Source: Gracilariopsis chorda (lineage: Eukaryota > Rhodophyta > Florideophyceae > Gracilariales > Gracilariaceae). From it: a stretch of 64,000 nucleotides of DNA. The DNA lies in assembly GCA_003194525.1 (NCBI GenBank), contig NBIV01000097.1:62001-126000 (forward strand). The letters are read 5' to 3'. This document shows, piece after piece, positions 40,297 to 49,716 of the stretch; positions within the stretch are counted from its first letter, which is position 1, and each line of letters starts with the position of its first letter. Under the pieces are notes generated by a model. That model was not told where the DNA came from. It worked only from the letters and a program-made list of their open reading frames with translations, and made no database searches. Both the position numbers and the translations under genes were made by a program.

Positions 40297-40736
40297 TGTT
40301 GTGGTAGTCGATGGCCAAGAATGAGACCACAAAGAAGACGGGCATGAGGTGTGTCATTTGACTGAAGTTCACACGATGACGCAGTTCTACGCTGGAAGGC
40401 GACTGAGAAGAACTTACGGCGACGCGTGATGTTCTGATGCAGGGGAGTAGAGTTCTCGAGTGAGGAGAGGAGAGTGAGAAGACACAGCTATAGCATTGTT
40501 TGTATCATACATTTAATAATCTCACGCAGGGGAGAGCGTCTGCTCCGTGCTCTAGGGAATTTGGCCAAGAACATCGAGACTCTGCAATGCGAAGTGTAGG
40601 TTTCGATGGGGCTTGCATGAGAAGTGCGGTGATTGCGGAATATTTCATGGGCCGCGGTACATACCTGTCCGGCTTCGTGAACACTTAGGCAAGGATATTG
40701 TTTGACAAGTGCCGGGATGGCACAGTGGCATTGTTC
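40297..40736. other. Intergenic spacer between two secreted-protein genes
   Basis: About 440 bp without a supported gene; presumably the promoter region of the downstream minus-strand gene, but no TATA element stands out. Confidence 0.5.
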
Positions 40737-41572
40737 TCACATTGCTTGCACGCTTTGGTTTTGTGATGGGGCTACAACTCCCGGTAAGTTACCAAAACTG
40801 ACGGAAATCTGTTGAGAAGACTGCGCGCAAACTTTGTTGCAGGCTCTTGCACTGAAGAACGGTTCCGTGCCGCTGCAACCTTTCCAAATGCCTTTGTCAC
40901 ATGTCTGCAGTTCAAGAGCAAAACCAGAAGAGTCAGAATGCTGCAGCTTTCGCAAATACAATCCAACGACTAGATAGAGCAACTTACGCCAAGACTTGCG
41001 TTGTAGAAGAACGCCTCGACAAACATCTTGTCAGCCATACAATCCGTTGAATGTTCCGATTGAAGAACGCAACGCTGATCCGAGTGCGGAATACGTGCGT
41101 ACGGGATGTGTTCGCAATGACGTTGGCAAGCAGATAGAGAATGAAAAGGTATTCGACCGCCACAGCGACCCCATACAAAAGGCTTGCAACGACCTGCTTC
41201 AAAGTAGTATCCTACTTTTCGTGCCCTGCAGGGGCCTGTCAGAGGGCTTTGCACACATGGGCTGGGTCGACATGCAGCCGCGCATTCCGAAAACGAGCCG
41301 AACGGGGGCGGTTGGCATGTTTTTAACGCGAAACAAAGCTGTGCTTCGGTTAGCACGGATGTTAGAATTGGATCGGGCTTTGAGGACGAACTTACGTTGC
41401 TTCTCGGATGGTACCACCAGCCACTCGAGGGGTGCGTACAGTTGGACAGCGAAGGGGACAACGGCACCAATGAACATTGTCGAGTGAGACGGGTGGCGCG
41501 CGCAAAGGCGCCGAATGCTAAAGCGGCTATCGCGGACGCAGCTAGACGGGATGGTGATGTTCGGTGGGACAT
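40737..41572 (-). CDS. Secreted three-domain Kunitz-type protease inhibitor, three exons
   Basis: Exons 41572-41396, 41338-40988 and 40904-40737; introns of 57 and 83 nt with GTAAGT donors and CACAG/TGCAG acceptors. Spliced product 231 residues. Signal peptide MSHRTSPSRLAASAIAALAFGAFARA. Kunitz-like six-Cys domains lie at about 33-82, 87-134 and 149-202. Domain 2 is the most canonical (PCVQSPLTGPCRAR, YYFEAGRC, FVWGRC, FHSLSACQRHC); by position its P1 residue is Arg97, typical of trypsin inhibitors. Domain 3 has FFYNASLGTC and SARACNKVC. Removing each intron assembles a complete domain from two incomplete halves, which supports the splice model. It probably inhibits serine proteases outside the cell; domains 1 and 3 have Thr and Met at P1 and may differ in target. 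Confidence 0.85.
40905..40987 (-). other. Intron of 83 nt, Kunitz gene intron 2
   Basis: GTAAGT donor, pyrimidine-rich 3' part, CTGCAG acceptor. Phase 0, one codon before the third Cys of domain 3, the same place as intron 1 in domain 1. Retention would hit an in-frame TAG soon after the donor. Confidence 0.8.
41339..41395 (-). other. Intron of 57 nt, Kunitz gene intron 1
   Basis: GTAAGT...CTAAC...CACAG. Its length is a multiple of three and it has no stop, so retention would keep the frame but insert 19 residues into Kunitz domain 1. Phase 0, one codon before the third Cys. Confidence 0.8.
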
Positions 41573-42416
41573 TGTTTCGTTGTGGGCGTTCCATTGCAAC
41601 GAAGCAGGGGTGACGACGGTTTTTGCTTTATACTGCAGTCCGCGCTGCGCATGACGAAGAAAGTCAAGCCGTACGAAGCGGCGAGTGCGGATACGCATCT
41701 GGCGCCTCGCCAGGGACATTACGTCTCAGATGCGCTGCCCGTTGTTCACAGGACTTGACGTATGTAAGGCACATCCATCGTTCCATGCGCAAACGCAGGG
41801 GGGCTGTATGGCGGACCATGAAGTAGACAGAAGCGTAGTGGAGGCCACGATGATGCTCGGTGCCCGTGGACAGTAGAGGGGATAACGTAGCGGAGGCGAT
41901 GGAGCTCGGAGATGGTGAACACGGTGGGCTCTCTAGCGGGTAGCGGGAACGCTGCCGGCTTCCGGCACGTGGGAACGTGTCGTACCCTTCTCATGTAACG
42001 CTCATCATGAGCACACTCTGAAGTTCAGTCTGAACTTGTCTCTCGAGAGGCGGTTGCCAGACAGTCCCCCAGCTCTCGGAATCAAAAGTGATGCTTACAG
42101 ACGTTATACGTACAGTGGATACGTGCGATCTCCGGCGACGCTGGGACAACCACAAATAGTATATCTGCTTGCCGTCTTCATGATGATGACTCGGCCGTGA
42201 CCGAAACCATATTCTAACATGAGTTGAGAAGCCAAACACATCTCTGCGGCTTGTATGATACGGCGCTCAAGTCAAAAGTCACGCCTTCAAAGTGAATTGG
42301 CGCACGGCATAGCCGCACACACGCATCATCAAACACAAAAGCCCACTGCGCGCAGCGAGCATCTCAAGAGAGGGACTGTGAACAAAAAAACGAGCATGTC
42401 AAAAATACATCTCATA
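41573..42416. other. Intergenic region, nothing convincing
   Basis: Separates the Kunitz and Cys-rich genes. Only short unsupported frames. Confidence 0.5.
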
Positions 42417-44375
42417 CTACACACATGCGCCTCTTTGCGCGTCTGGTCGTTTTCCCGGCGCGCATGTTACACAAGACGGCGTCCATCCCCCAGCAGAAAC
42501 CGTGCCCCGAGGGCACGGTTTACACCTTCTTTCCGCCGCGTACGAGCCCTTTGGACAACTTGTGCACCGCCCGTTCAAATCCCTGAACCATCCATATCCA
42601 CATTTGGCAGTACATTTCGTAGATCCCCATTCCAAGCTCTCCGTACCCGGGGGGCAATTGATGCAACTCCACGGCGTCGTAGGACGACTATAAGCGCCCG
42701 GCGCACATTTCTTGCAGTAGTCGCCTCTGCTGTACGTTCCAGCCGGACAAGGTTGACAACGTCCCTTGACCCAGCCGCGCCCCGGGCTGCACTGGCATTT
42801 GAGGCCCGTTGAATCAGCCACTCTTCCCATCGGACACAGTCTGCAGCGCCAGCCATCCCAGAAATATCGCGGGTAACACACGCACTTGCCTTCAGTGAGG
42901 TACGAATGTTTCGGGCAATGGCGGCGACAGTAAGTGGCGCCATGCCATGAAGTGAGCCAGAATGGGCATTTCTTGCAGTAGGAAGCGCCAGATGTTGAAG
43001 AGTAATAGCCAGGACTACAGGATGTACAATCCTCGTAGACGCTGTCCGAAAAGGTACCGGATTGACAAACGCGGCAAGAGCGCGCACCGATCTGTTCGCT
43101 ACCCGACTTACAACGACAAGCGCCACGTCTAGGCTCCATTCCGTCGGGGCACTTGTAGCACGGTGCCACGTTGACGTACTCATTCGCCGTACCGGTCGGG
43201 CATTTTTTGCAAACGCGGTCATACAACCCCTCACCGGGAGCGCACGTTTCGCAGCTGTTTTTCTCGTCGTACAAGTGGGCAAGCTCCCATTTTGAACATC
43301 GCACGCATTGGGCTTTGACATACTTGTGTCCCGGCAGACATCGACAATTTCCACTACCATCTATCTGCATACCGTTGACGCAAACGCATTGCTTTCCATC
43401 AGGCGAATGAGCATGCTTGTCTCTACAGCGTTCGCAATAAAGCTTCCCCCAGCGCACAATGGACAACAAACCCGAGGCGCACTTACACGAGGTGGAATCG
43501 TCGTTGGGAAGCATGTGAAGCGGACATTGCGGACATTCCGTAGCAATGGAACGAGAGCTGTGAGTACCCGAGACACACGGTGAACAAACGTTTCCGCGAC
43601 GTCCGTATCCCTTTTCACACCACACACACGGAAGGCCGTCTCGTACGCTCCCTCTAGCGCAGTGCGGGACGCAGAAGGACATGCCGCGAACCCAGGCGTT
43701 GCTGCGTGGCGGACATTTGGCACATGAGGGAGCGCCTCGTTGTGGATTGTAGGTGCCTGGAGCGCACGGGGTGCATTTGTATGAAGCGGGTTGAGAAAAT
43801 GTTCCGGGCGGACAGGCGATACATCGTTGGGTGCCGTCGGGTTCGACGTGACTATGTGTACCCGCTTTGCACGCGGTGCATTGCCACAGATTAGTATCCG
43901 ACGTAGAGTGCCCCGGTGGGCATCGAATACACTCCGGGTACATTGTGGGACTTATCCAATGCCAATAGTGTCCAATCGGACAAATTTTGCAAGACTGTGT
44001 CCCCCCCCCTCCCGACGAAAAGGTGGAACGCGGGCACGGTATACAGGAGGTTGCGCGTTTCCAAGAGTAGGTACCGGGCGGACACGGGCGACATCGTTCG
44101 AAAGCGGTGGTGTTTTTGTAAAATCCGGGTTGACACTGTTCGCAGAGAAGGCCGTAGGGGTCTATTCCGAAACCTTTGGGGCATTGTTCGCAATGAAAGG
44201 TGTGTGCTCTGAATGAGAAGTAGGTTGGGGCGCAGGGACGACAGGCGTTGACGCCGTCAGATCGCTCCCTGGACGAATGCTCAAGCTGCGGCGAACAGCG
44301 GTTCTGCGCGCTTACACGCGCGCAACAAGAAAGAAAGAAGAGCGCAACGACGCCAAGACGCAGGGAACGAGCCAT
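42417..44375 (-). CDS. Secreted GCC2/GCC3 (ephrin-receptor-like) Cys-rich protein
   Basis: About 652 residues from the ATG at 44375, which opens a signal peptide (MARSLRLGVVALFFLSCCARVSAQ). The open frame continues upstream through GC-rich DNA, but that part lacks signal or domain features. The mature protein is almost entirely tandem ~40-50 residue Cys-rich modules of the form CxxCPPGTYS...CxxCPxGTFS...C, the GCC2/GCC3 or TNFR-like pattern, about a dozen or more copies. No C-terminal membrane segment; it ends CAPGKRPDAQRGACV. Such modules are extracellular and disulfide-bonded; here it may be a matrix or surface-associated protein. GC content and G/C-ending codons are much higher than in genes of the left half. 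Confidence 0.85.
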   Translation of the reverse strand: MARSLRLGVVALFFLSCCARVSAQNRCSPQLEHSSRERSDGVNACRPCAPTYFSFRAHTFHCEQCPKGFGIDPYGLLCEQCQPGFYKNTTAFERCRPCPPGTYSWKRATSCIPCPRSTFSSGGGGTQSCKICPIGHYWHWISPTMYPECIRCPPGHSTSDTNLWQCTACKAGTHSHVEPDGTQRCIACPPGTFSQPASYKCTPCAPGTYNPQRGAPSCAKCPPRSNAWVRGMSFCVPHCARGSVRDGLPCVWCEKGYGRRGNVCSPCVSGTHSSRSIATECPQCPLHMLPNDDSTSCKCASGLLSIVRWGKLYCERCRDKHAHSPDGKQCVCVNGMQIDGSGNCRCLPGHKYVKAQCVRCSKWELAHLYDEKNSCETCAPGEGLYDRVCKKCPTGTANEYVNVAPCYKCPDGMEPRRGACRCKSGSEQIGARSCRVCQSGTFSDSVYEDCTSCSPGYYSSTSGASYCKKCPFWLTSWHGATYCRRHCPKHSYLTEGKCVCYPRYFWDGWRCRLCPMGRVADSTGLKCQCSPGRGWVKGRCQPCPAGTYSRGDYCKKCAPGAYSRPTTPWSCINCPPGTESLEWGSTKCTAKCGYGWFRDLNGRCTSCPKGSYAAERRCKPCPRGTVSAGGWTPSCVTCAPGKRPDAQRGACV

Positions 44376-45256
44376 GGGCGAGGCTAAGGGGAGGGAGTTG
44401 CGAAACTCGGCGCTGTGGAAGGGCGAAGAGAAGGGAGGATCATGAGCGGGGGGTTTGCGGTGGGTTGGAGACGGGGGGCGGAGTAGTTGGCATTGGTTGT
44501 TGCGCGCTTTGCGTTTCGATGATAGAAGGTGTTCCGTCGCGCGGCTGTCGGCGGAGATGCGTGTCGCCGCGAGCGATGACACGTAGCGCGCGCGGAGGCG
44601 TCCATTGACGGGCCGCGCCACTGCGTATAAGCGCTGCGGCGCAGCGCGTGTCAGGGAATGCGCGCGCGTTGCAGTAATGAACATGCGCATTGCTGCCGCT
44701 GCGTTACGTTGGGGCGCAAGTACAGCCTCGCGCACGTCGGCCACGACGTACACGTGGCAGGGTGTCCACGAGGCCACATAGGCGTACGTGTGCGGGCACG
44801 CCGCGCGCGCGTGCGGGGTAGCAGACGGTAACGCTGGCGTCACGGCGGAGAATGGCATGACGCAGATGCGATGGCGTTTGCGTTGCGACGTGTTATTATA
44901 ATAATACATAAACGGTTTATTCCGTTCAATTATATTCAGCACACTTGAATTTATTCGTTGGAGCACATTGCGTCTGCGGTCGCGAGCCAAATGCGTTTAC
45001 CGTCGGTAGCGTAGCGCTCGCGTACTGCTCTGCCCGTCCTTGCTGAAGCTCGCCAGCCGCGCACTGAGAAAACGACGTAGCTTCACAATGAAGATCACAT
45101 GGCAGGAGCCTTTAACTTCAAGAGTCTACACAAGTAAGAACGTATTGCGCGATTGTAGCAGCTGATCCCACTCTTCTTAAATCACATTTCGAGCAGTATT
45201 CAGCTTCAAGTAAAAAAAAAGGGCCATCATCAAAAAGTAGCAGCGCCACCATTTGC
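44376..45256. other. Intergenic, GC-rich promoter-side region
   Basis: Upstream of the Cys-rich gene; GC-rich to about 44870, then AT-rich around 44890-44950 where the 3' end of the Gly-rich gene's transcript may lie. No supported gene. Confidence 0.5.
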
Positions 45257-46108
45257 TTAGATGATAATTGGTCCGGCGTCACCACCATCTCCACCATTGC
45301 CGCCGACAACACCAGCACCTTCAGCGAAACCGTTTCCACCGTTTCCACCATTGCCTCCACGTTCGAATCCAGCGCCACCGTTTCCACCACGTCCACCATT
45401 GCCGCCCACGGCGGAGTCACCCTTCACGGTACCGAACCCTCCGTTGCCACCGGCTCCGCCAATGCCGGACTCGGACACTCCACCGTCGCCACCGTTTCCG
45501 GCGTTTCCACCAGTTACGGCAAAGCCTTGCGCGAAACCGTCACCACCGTTTCCACCGCTTCCACCAGTGCCGCCGAGCAGACCGGCGTCACCACCGAATC
45601 CACCATCGCCACCGTTGCCGCCGACTGCAAAGTTGCCGAGCACACCACCAGCGCCACCGTTACCGCCGTTTCCACCGTTGCCAGCCACGATGCCACCGAA
45701 GCCGCCATCGCCACCGACACCGCCGTTGCCACCGACAACACCCTCGCCGACAGCGCCACCTCGGCCACCGTCACCGCCGTTTCCGCCGTCGCCGAAGGCA
45801 ATAGCACTGCCTCCGAACCCTCCGAGGCCGCCGTTTCCGCCTGATCCGAAAGCACCGTTGAGGAAACCAGCGCCGCCGTTTCCACCGGCACCGCCGCCGA
45901 AGAAGCCGTCACCACCGATACCGCCGTTACCACCGTCACCGCCCACGGCGTTGGGACCGATGACGGAACCGTCACCGCCGTTACCACCGTTGCCACCGAA
46001 TTGAGGAACGCCGGGTGCTGGGGTGATTTCCATGCGATTGATGGCTGGCACGACAGCTGCCTTGGCGGCCATGGCCAGAGAAAGTGCGATTGCGACGGTG
46101 AGCTTCAT
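45257..46108 (-). CDS. Secreted glycine-rich GGN-repeat protein 1
   Basis: 283 residues from the ATG at 46108. Signal peptide [21 protein letters not shown], short spacer, then [13 protein letters not shown] repeats to the end, broken at intervals by short hydrophobic inserts ([19 protein letters not shown]-type, GIVAGNGG). The composition resembles structural glycine-rich proteins of cell walls and, superficially, mycobacterial PGRS proteins; the latter likeness is compositional only. Likely an extracellular structural protein. A TATA box lies about 155 bp upstream. The opposite strand has long Pro-rich open frames that are by-products of the GGN codons. Confidence 0.85.
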   Translation of the reverse strand: MKLTVAIALSLAMAAKAAVVPAINRMEITPAPGVPQFGGNGGNGGDGSVIGPNAVGGDGGNGGIGGDGFFGGGAGGNGGAGFLNGAFGSGGNGGLGGFGGSAIAFGDGGNGGDGGRGGAVGEGVVGGNGGVGGDGGFGGIVAGNGGNGGNGGAGGVLGNFAVGGNGGDGGFGGDAGLLGGTGGSGGNGGDGFAQGFAVTGGNAGNGGDGGVSESGIGGAGGNGGFGTVKGDSAVGGNGGRGGNGGAGFERGGNGGNGGNGFAEGAGVVGGNGGDGGDAGPIII

Positions 46109-46261
46109 TGTGTGATGTTGGGTTGTGATTAGGGTTGTGAAGAGAAGGGGATGCAAGTTGAGAGAATCAGTTGGTTGGGAGTGAGCTGATTTGAGTTGGA
46201 GGGGTACGAGTGGGGATGGAGGGGAGGGGAAGGCGGTTGGAGAGGATGGGAGTGGGTGAGG

Positions 46262-46271
46262 CCTTTTATAG
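46262..46271 (-). promoter_or_regulatory. TATA box of Gly-rich gene 1
   Basis: CTATAAAAGG on the minus strand, about 155 bp upstream of the ATG at 46108. This predicts a start site near 46235 and a ~125-nt leader. Confidence 0.65.
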
Positions 46272-46448
46272 GGGGTAGAGCATGGGAAAGTGTGGGTGGG
46301 TGGGTGATGGAGTGGGCGAATTGTTTCAAAGTGGACGGCGATAGGAGGGTATGCGTTTGGTGCAGTGCGCAGAGACAGTGGCACTGTGGGTGCTGGCTGC
46401 GTGGGATGCATGTGTGTGTTTGTGTGTTTGTGTGTGCGTGAGAGGAGA

Positions 46449-46464
46449 GGGGGGGGGGGGGGGG
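46449..46464. repeat. Poly-G tract, 16 G
   Basis: Uninterrupted G16 on the plus strand (C16 in the sense of the Gly-rich gene), about 340 bp upstream of that gene's ATG and next to a TG-rich stretch. Confidence 0.9.
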
Positions 46465-48725
46465 TGTGGACGTGCATGACTGGGTGATGCAGAAGGAATT
46501 TGTGCGAGTGGAGCCATGTGCGTTGCTCGAAACGAGGCGCAGGGCGCATCCGAGCGGGACCGTTGACTGGCAGGCGCATGGCCTTACACGGCGCGGCGCG
46601 GGGCGGTTTGGCGGCAGTGAACAACTCTGTAAACGGCTGTTTTGGCAGTTGCGCATGCGTTGCTGGCGCGCGCGCTGGTGACGTAACGCTTGGGTGGGCG
46701 CGCGGGAGAGCGGGGCGAGGGAGCAGCGAGCCTTGTTGCTGCGCGTGGCTAGCACACGAGACGTGTACTTTTGTGTGTTAGCGTGGCGGCGGCAGTGGTG
46801 ATGCGGATGCAATGGCGAGGACGCTGTTTTTTTGATGTGCTGCTTTTCTCGCGCGGGCGCGCGCAGCACTGGCGTGGCGGGCGATGAATTTGGGAGCGCG
46901 TTGTGATGATTGATGATGTGGGGCGTGGGGCGTTGATTGTGCACATGGTGCACAACGAGCTGTGGATGTTTTGTTGTTGTTACGGCTGTGTTATGGGGTA
47001 CACGCGACGCTGTTGCGGATGAGTAGGTTGGGGAAGTGAAGTTGGGTGGTGGTTTTGAGTGCTTTTTGATTTTGGCGGTAAGCGCGAAGGGCGGGGGGCG
47101 CAGCCAATTGGCGGCCACTTTACAGATTGCTGCGCTAACGGCAGGGCGACGGAACGGGACGGCGCGTGCGGCGCGGTCTCAGCCGAGCACGGGCGGCGGG
47201 CGGTTGAGAAGGACGCGCTAAGTTACTGCGCACGTGAGATTGCATACACTACGAGTGGCGGCGCTTCGGGGAGCGGCGCTGGTAGGGCGGCGGCGAAGAT
47301 GTGTAACTTTTTCATCGGTGTACTCGGCGATGTGCATGTGAGAGTTGAACAGCGCGGGGGCGAACGTGGAGGCGGTGGCTTACAAGCGCGTACGAAGGAG
47401 AAAAAGTGGATGTTTAGATGAAAAAGGGGTGTGTCAGTCAACATTCGTGTACACAGCAACACTCAACGTTGGGAGCTACCGTACGAGCTCACAAAGTAAA
47501 GACAAGGTACAGTGTTGCTCTCACGAGCTTTTTCATGCCGAATTCGGGGCGCGCCCAACGGCGGAGATACAAGACGCGTGACGGCGGCACGATTTTGGGC
47601 GCGCGGGTATGACACGCGTGCCTCTTGGCGCTGCGGTGGCAACAAGCAAATTAGCGGCTGCGCGCGCGCGAATTCCAGCGCGCGCCGCAAATTAGGCGTC
47701 GCCGCCGCGAAACGTGTTGAGACAGTTGAGCAATGATGTGAGAAAGGGCACGGTTGACACGTACACACGTGTATCAGCTGTGATTCTATTGCAACGCTCG
47801 TGCACGTTCAGCTACGAAGGGTAATTGCATACTTGTTGCTGGATTCAGCGGTAGCGGGCGAGTGGGTGCAAGTTTTATTGCTTAAGGAAGGACGCTACTA
47901 GCGATTATGCATGCGATTATTCGCAGCTCACGTGCACGTATTTGCGTGTGGGTGCAAACTGTAGTGACAATACTGCGTCGAAAGAGCGCTAAAGAATACA
48001 AGCTTCCATTCCGTCTCTCAACAAACGAATGCAAGGACCCTCATCGTCACTTTGTCTGGTAGACCCCTTCAAGTCCTACTGGGCCACCGACTGCATACGC
48101 TATCCCCCACCGCGCTCGTACCAGGAGCCACAAAACGCTCTGTCAGCGGCGCGCCAGCGCGCGCGCGTGGCCACGTCGCGCGCGCGCTACAGCGATGCGC
48201 GCGCTGCCGCATGGCTGCCGCGCGCTAGCGCGAGTGTCGCGCAGCTCTTCTTAAAGCGCGAGAGCTTCGCGGGAGACGTCGCCGCGCGCGGGAAGGGCAC
48301 TCGACTGTCGCCATCGCCGCACGCGCGAAGGGCACCCGACTGTCGCCACCGCGGCGGCGGAGATGCCACTGCCACTGCGACGCGCCACCCCACCCCACGC
48401 CGCTTTTCTCGCGCTCTCACGCGACGCCTTTGCGCCGCCGCTCGCGCCTGTCGATATGTGCACGCCGTGTGTCACTGCGCGCATCGCCAAGGTGGCGCAG
48501 CCACAGCCCAACGCGGCCGCACACGCACATTCAGAAAAGAGACAGCTCAGCTTTTTACACACACACGCAGTGCTAAATGAAGGGGCGATGGGGTAGGGAG
48601 AAACAGAAAAAGGTACGTCAGCTGCTACTTTCCAACTTGTCCGTGCTTGTCAGCAAGCGCACGCGCCAGCCAGTAGAGCAACCATCCACAAAGCTTGCAA
48701 GTAAAATCAATCACGCGCGCAGCGC
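46465..48725. other. GC-rich, CpG-dense intergenic block
   Basis: Unusually rich in GCGCGC and CpG (for example 46840-46870, 47650-47700, 48150-48300). Open frames here, including a 183-codon plus-strand one at 48029-48580, have compositionally driven Arg/Ala content and no domain support. Alternating GC runs could adopt unusual DNA structure. Confidence 0.55.
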
Positions 48726-49388
48726 TCACCAGTGGTTCCATCTGCCATGCTGCTGGTACTGCTGATACCAGTACTGCGCCGCAGCGTTGTGGTACCACCA
48801 CGGCTGATGGCGGTAGTGCGGTCGCGGCGGCGGCGGCGGCGGCGCGTACTTGGGCGCAGAATAAGGCTGATAGCCGCCACCAAAGCCGCGCGCGTCCTGA
48901 CTGGCGGCGGCCTGGCTCTGTTGCTGTTGTTGTACGCCGGCTGCACCGCCGTTACCACCATTGCCGCCGTTGCCTCCGTTGCCACCGAAGAAGGCACTGC
49001 CGCCGTTGCCGCCGTTGCTGCCGTTGCCGTTCGGCAGCGTCACGCCGTCGCGCCCGTTGGCGCCGTTGGCACCGGACGCGCCGAACGCGCGCCCGCCGCT
49101 GCCGCCCTTGCCGGGCGATCCTCCGGCGCCGCCGTTGCCTCCGTTGCCGCCGTTGCCGCCCACGGCGGTGTAGCCGGACACGTAACCGTTTCCTCCACTT
49201 CCACCGTTTCCACCGTTTCCACCGTTGCCGCCGTTGCCACCGTTACCGCCGTTGCCGCGCCATTGTCGCGACGTGGTGGCGGCTTGTGGCCGCACTGGAC
49301 GTGCTGTTGCGGGCTGGCATAGGTGCGAGAGTAGCACCAGTAGCGCTAGCGTGAGCAGCAGCGTGTCGACTGGGGCAGTTACCTTCAT
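48726..49388 (-). CDS. Secreted glycine-rich GGN-repeat protein 2
   Basis: 220 residues from the ATG at 49388. Signal peptide [37 protein letters not shown]-repeat region (about 50-150) with short inserts ([25 protein letters not shown]) is followed by a different C-terminus: a Gln run (VQQQQQSQ), a Pro-rich stretch ([12 protein letters not shown]) and a Trp/Tyr/His/Gln-rich tail ending [10 protein letters not shown]. It is a paralogue-like partner of the protein at 45257-46108 and probably a wall or matrix structural protein; the aromatic tail could crosslink or bind polysaccharide, which is inference. Confidence 0.83.
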   Translation of the reverse strand: MKVTAPVDTLLLTLALLVLLSHLCQPATARPVRPQAATTSRQWRGNGGNGGNGGNGGNGGNGGSGGNGYVSGYTAVGGNGGNGGNGGAGGSPGKGGSGGRAFGASGANGANGRDGVTLPNGNGSNGGNGGSAFFGGNGGNGGNGGNGGAAGVQQQQQSQAAASQDARGFGGGYQPYSAPKYAPPPPPPRPHYRHQPWWYHNAAAQYWYQQYQQHGRWNHW

Positions 49389-49435
49389 GGTGTCAGGGGT
49401 TAAGGGGTACAAACACACGGCGTTTATTGAGTTTT

Positions 49436-49453
49436 GGGGGGGGGGGGGGGGGG
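49436..49453. repeat. Poly-G tract, 18 G, in the leader of Gly-rich gene 2
   Basis: G18 on the plus strand, 48 bp upstream of the ATG, so C18 in the predicted 5' leader. Confidence 0.9.
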
Positions 49454-49562
49454 CGTGCGTTTACCAGCGGGTTGATCGCTGAGAGAGCGAGAGTGAAGGC
49501 GAGAGAGAGATAGAGAGCGAGAGAGAGAGAGTAGGAGAAGAGTAGAAAGGGGCAGGCGCTCG

Positions 49563-49570
49563 ATATATGA
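49563..49570 (-). promoter_or_regulatory. Possible TATA element of Gly-rich gene 2
   Basis: ATATATCG-type element (CATATATC on the minus strand) about 175 bp upstream of the ATG at 49388, a spacing similar to that of the TATA box in Gly-rich gene 1. Confidence 0.45.
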
Positions 49571-49699
49571 CTGGGGTGGGGTGGGGTGGGGTGGGGGGGT
49601 GGGTAGAGAAGTGAGAGAGAAACAAACACGGGACGAGGGCTGGGTATTAAGTTCTTATATTTACTCGACGACGCACGGAGGGCGCTGCAGAGCGTTCCA

Positions 49700-49716
49700 G
49701 GGGGGGGGGGGGGGGG
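49700..49716. repeat. Poly-G tract, 17 G
   Basis: Third long G tract, about 310 bp upstream of the second Gly-rich gene, comparable to the tract at 46449 relative to the first. Confidence 0.9.

Noticed and set aside
44376-44990. N-terminal extension of the GCC2/GCC3 protein to 857 residues
   Set aside because: The internal ATG at 44375 opens a clear signal peptide; the upstream part has only composition-driven sequence.
45261-46004. 247-codon Pro-rich frame antisense to Gly-rich gene 1
   Set aside because: PPLPPFPP repeats are the complement of GGN codons; the sense frame has a signal peptide and TATA box.
45257-46108. Relationship of GGN-repeat proteins to mycobacterial PGRS proteins
   Set aside because: Similarity is compositional; the gene has a eukaryotic TATA box and lies among eukaryotic genes.
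48029-48580. 183-codon Arg/Ala-rich plus-strand frame
   Set aside because: Product of GCGCGC-rich composition; no domain or signal.
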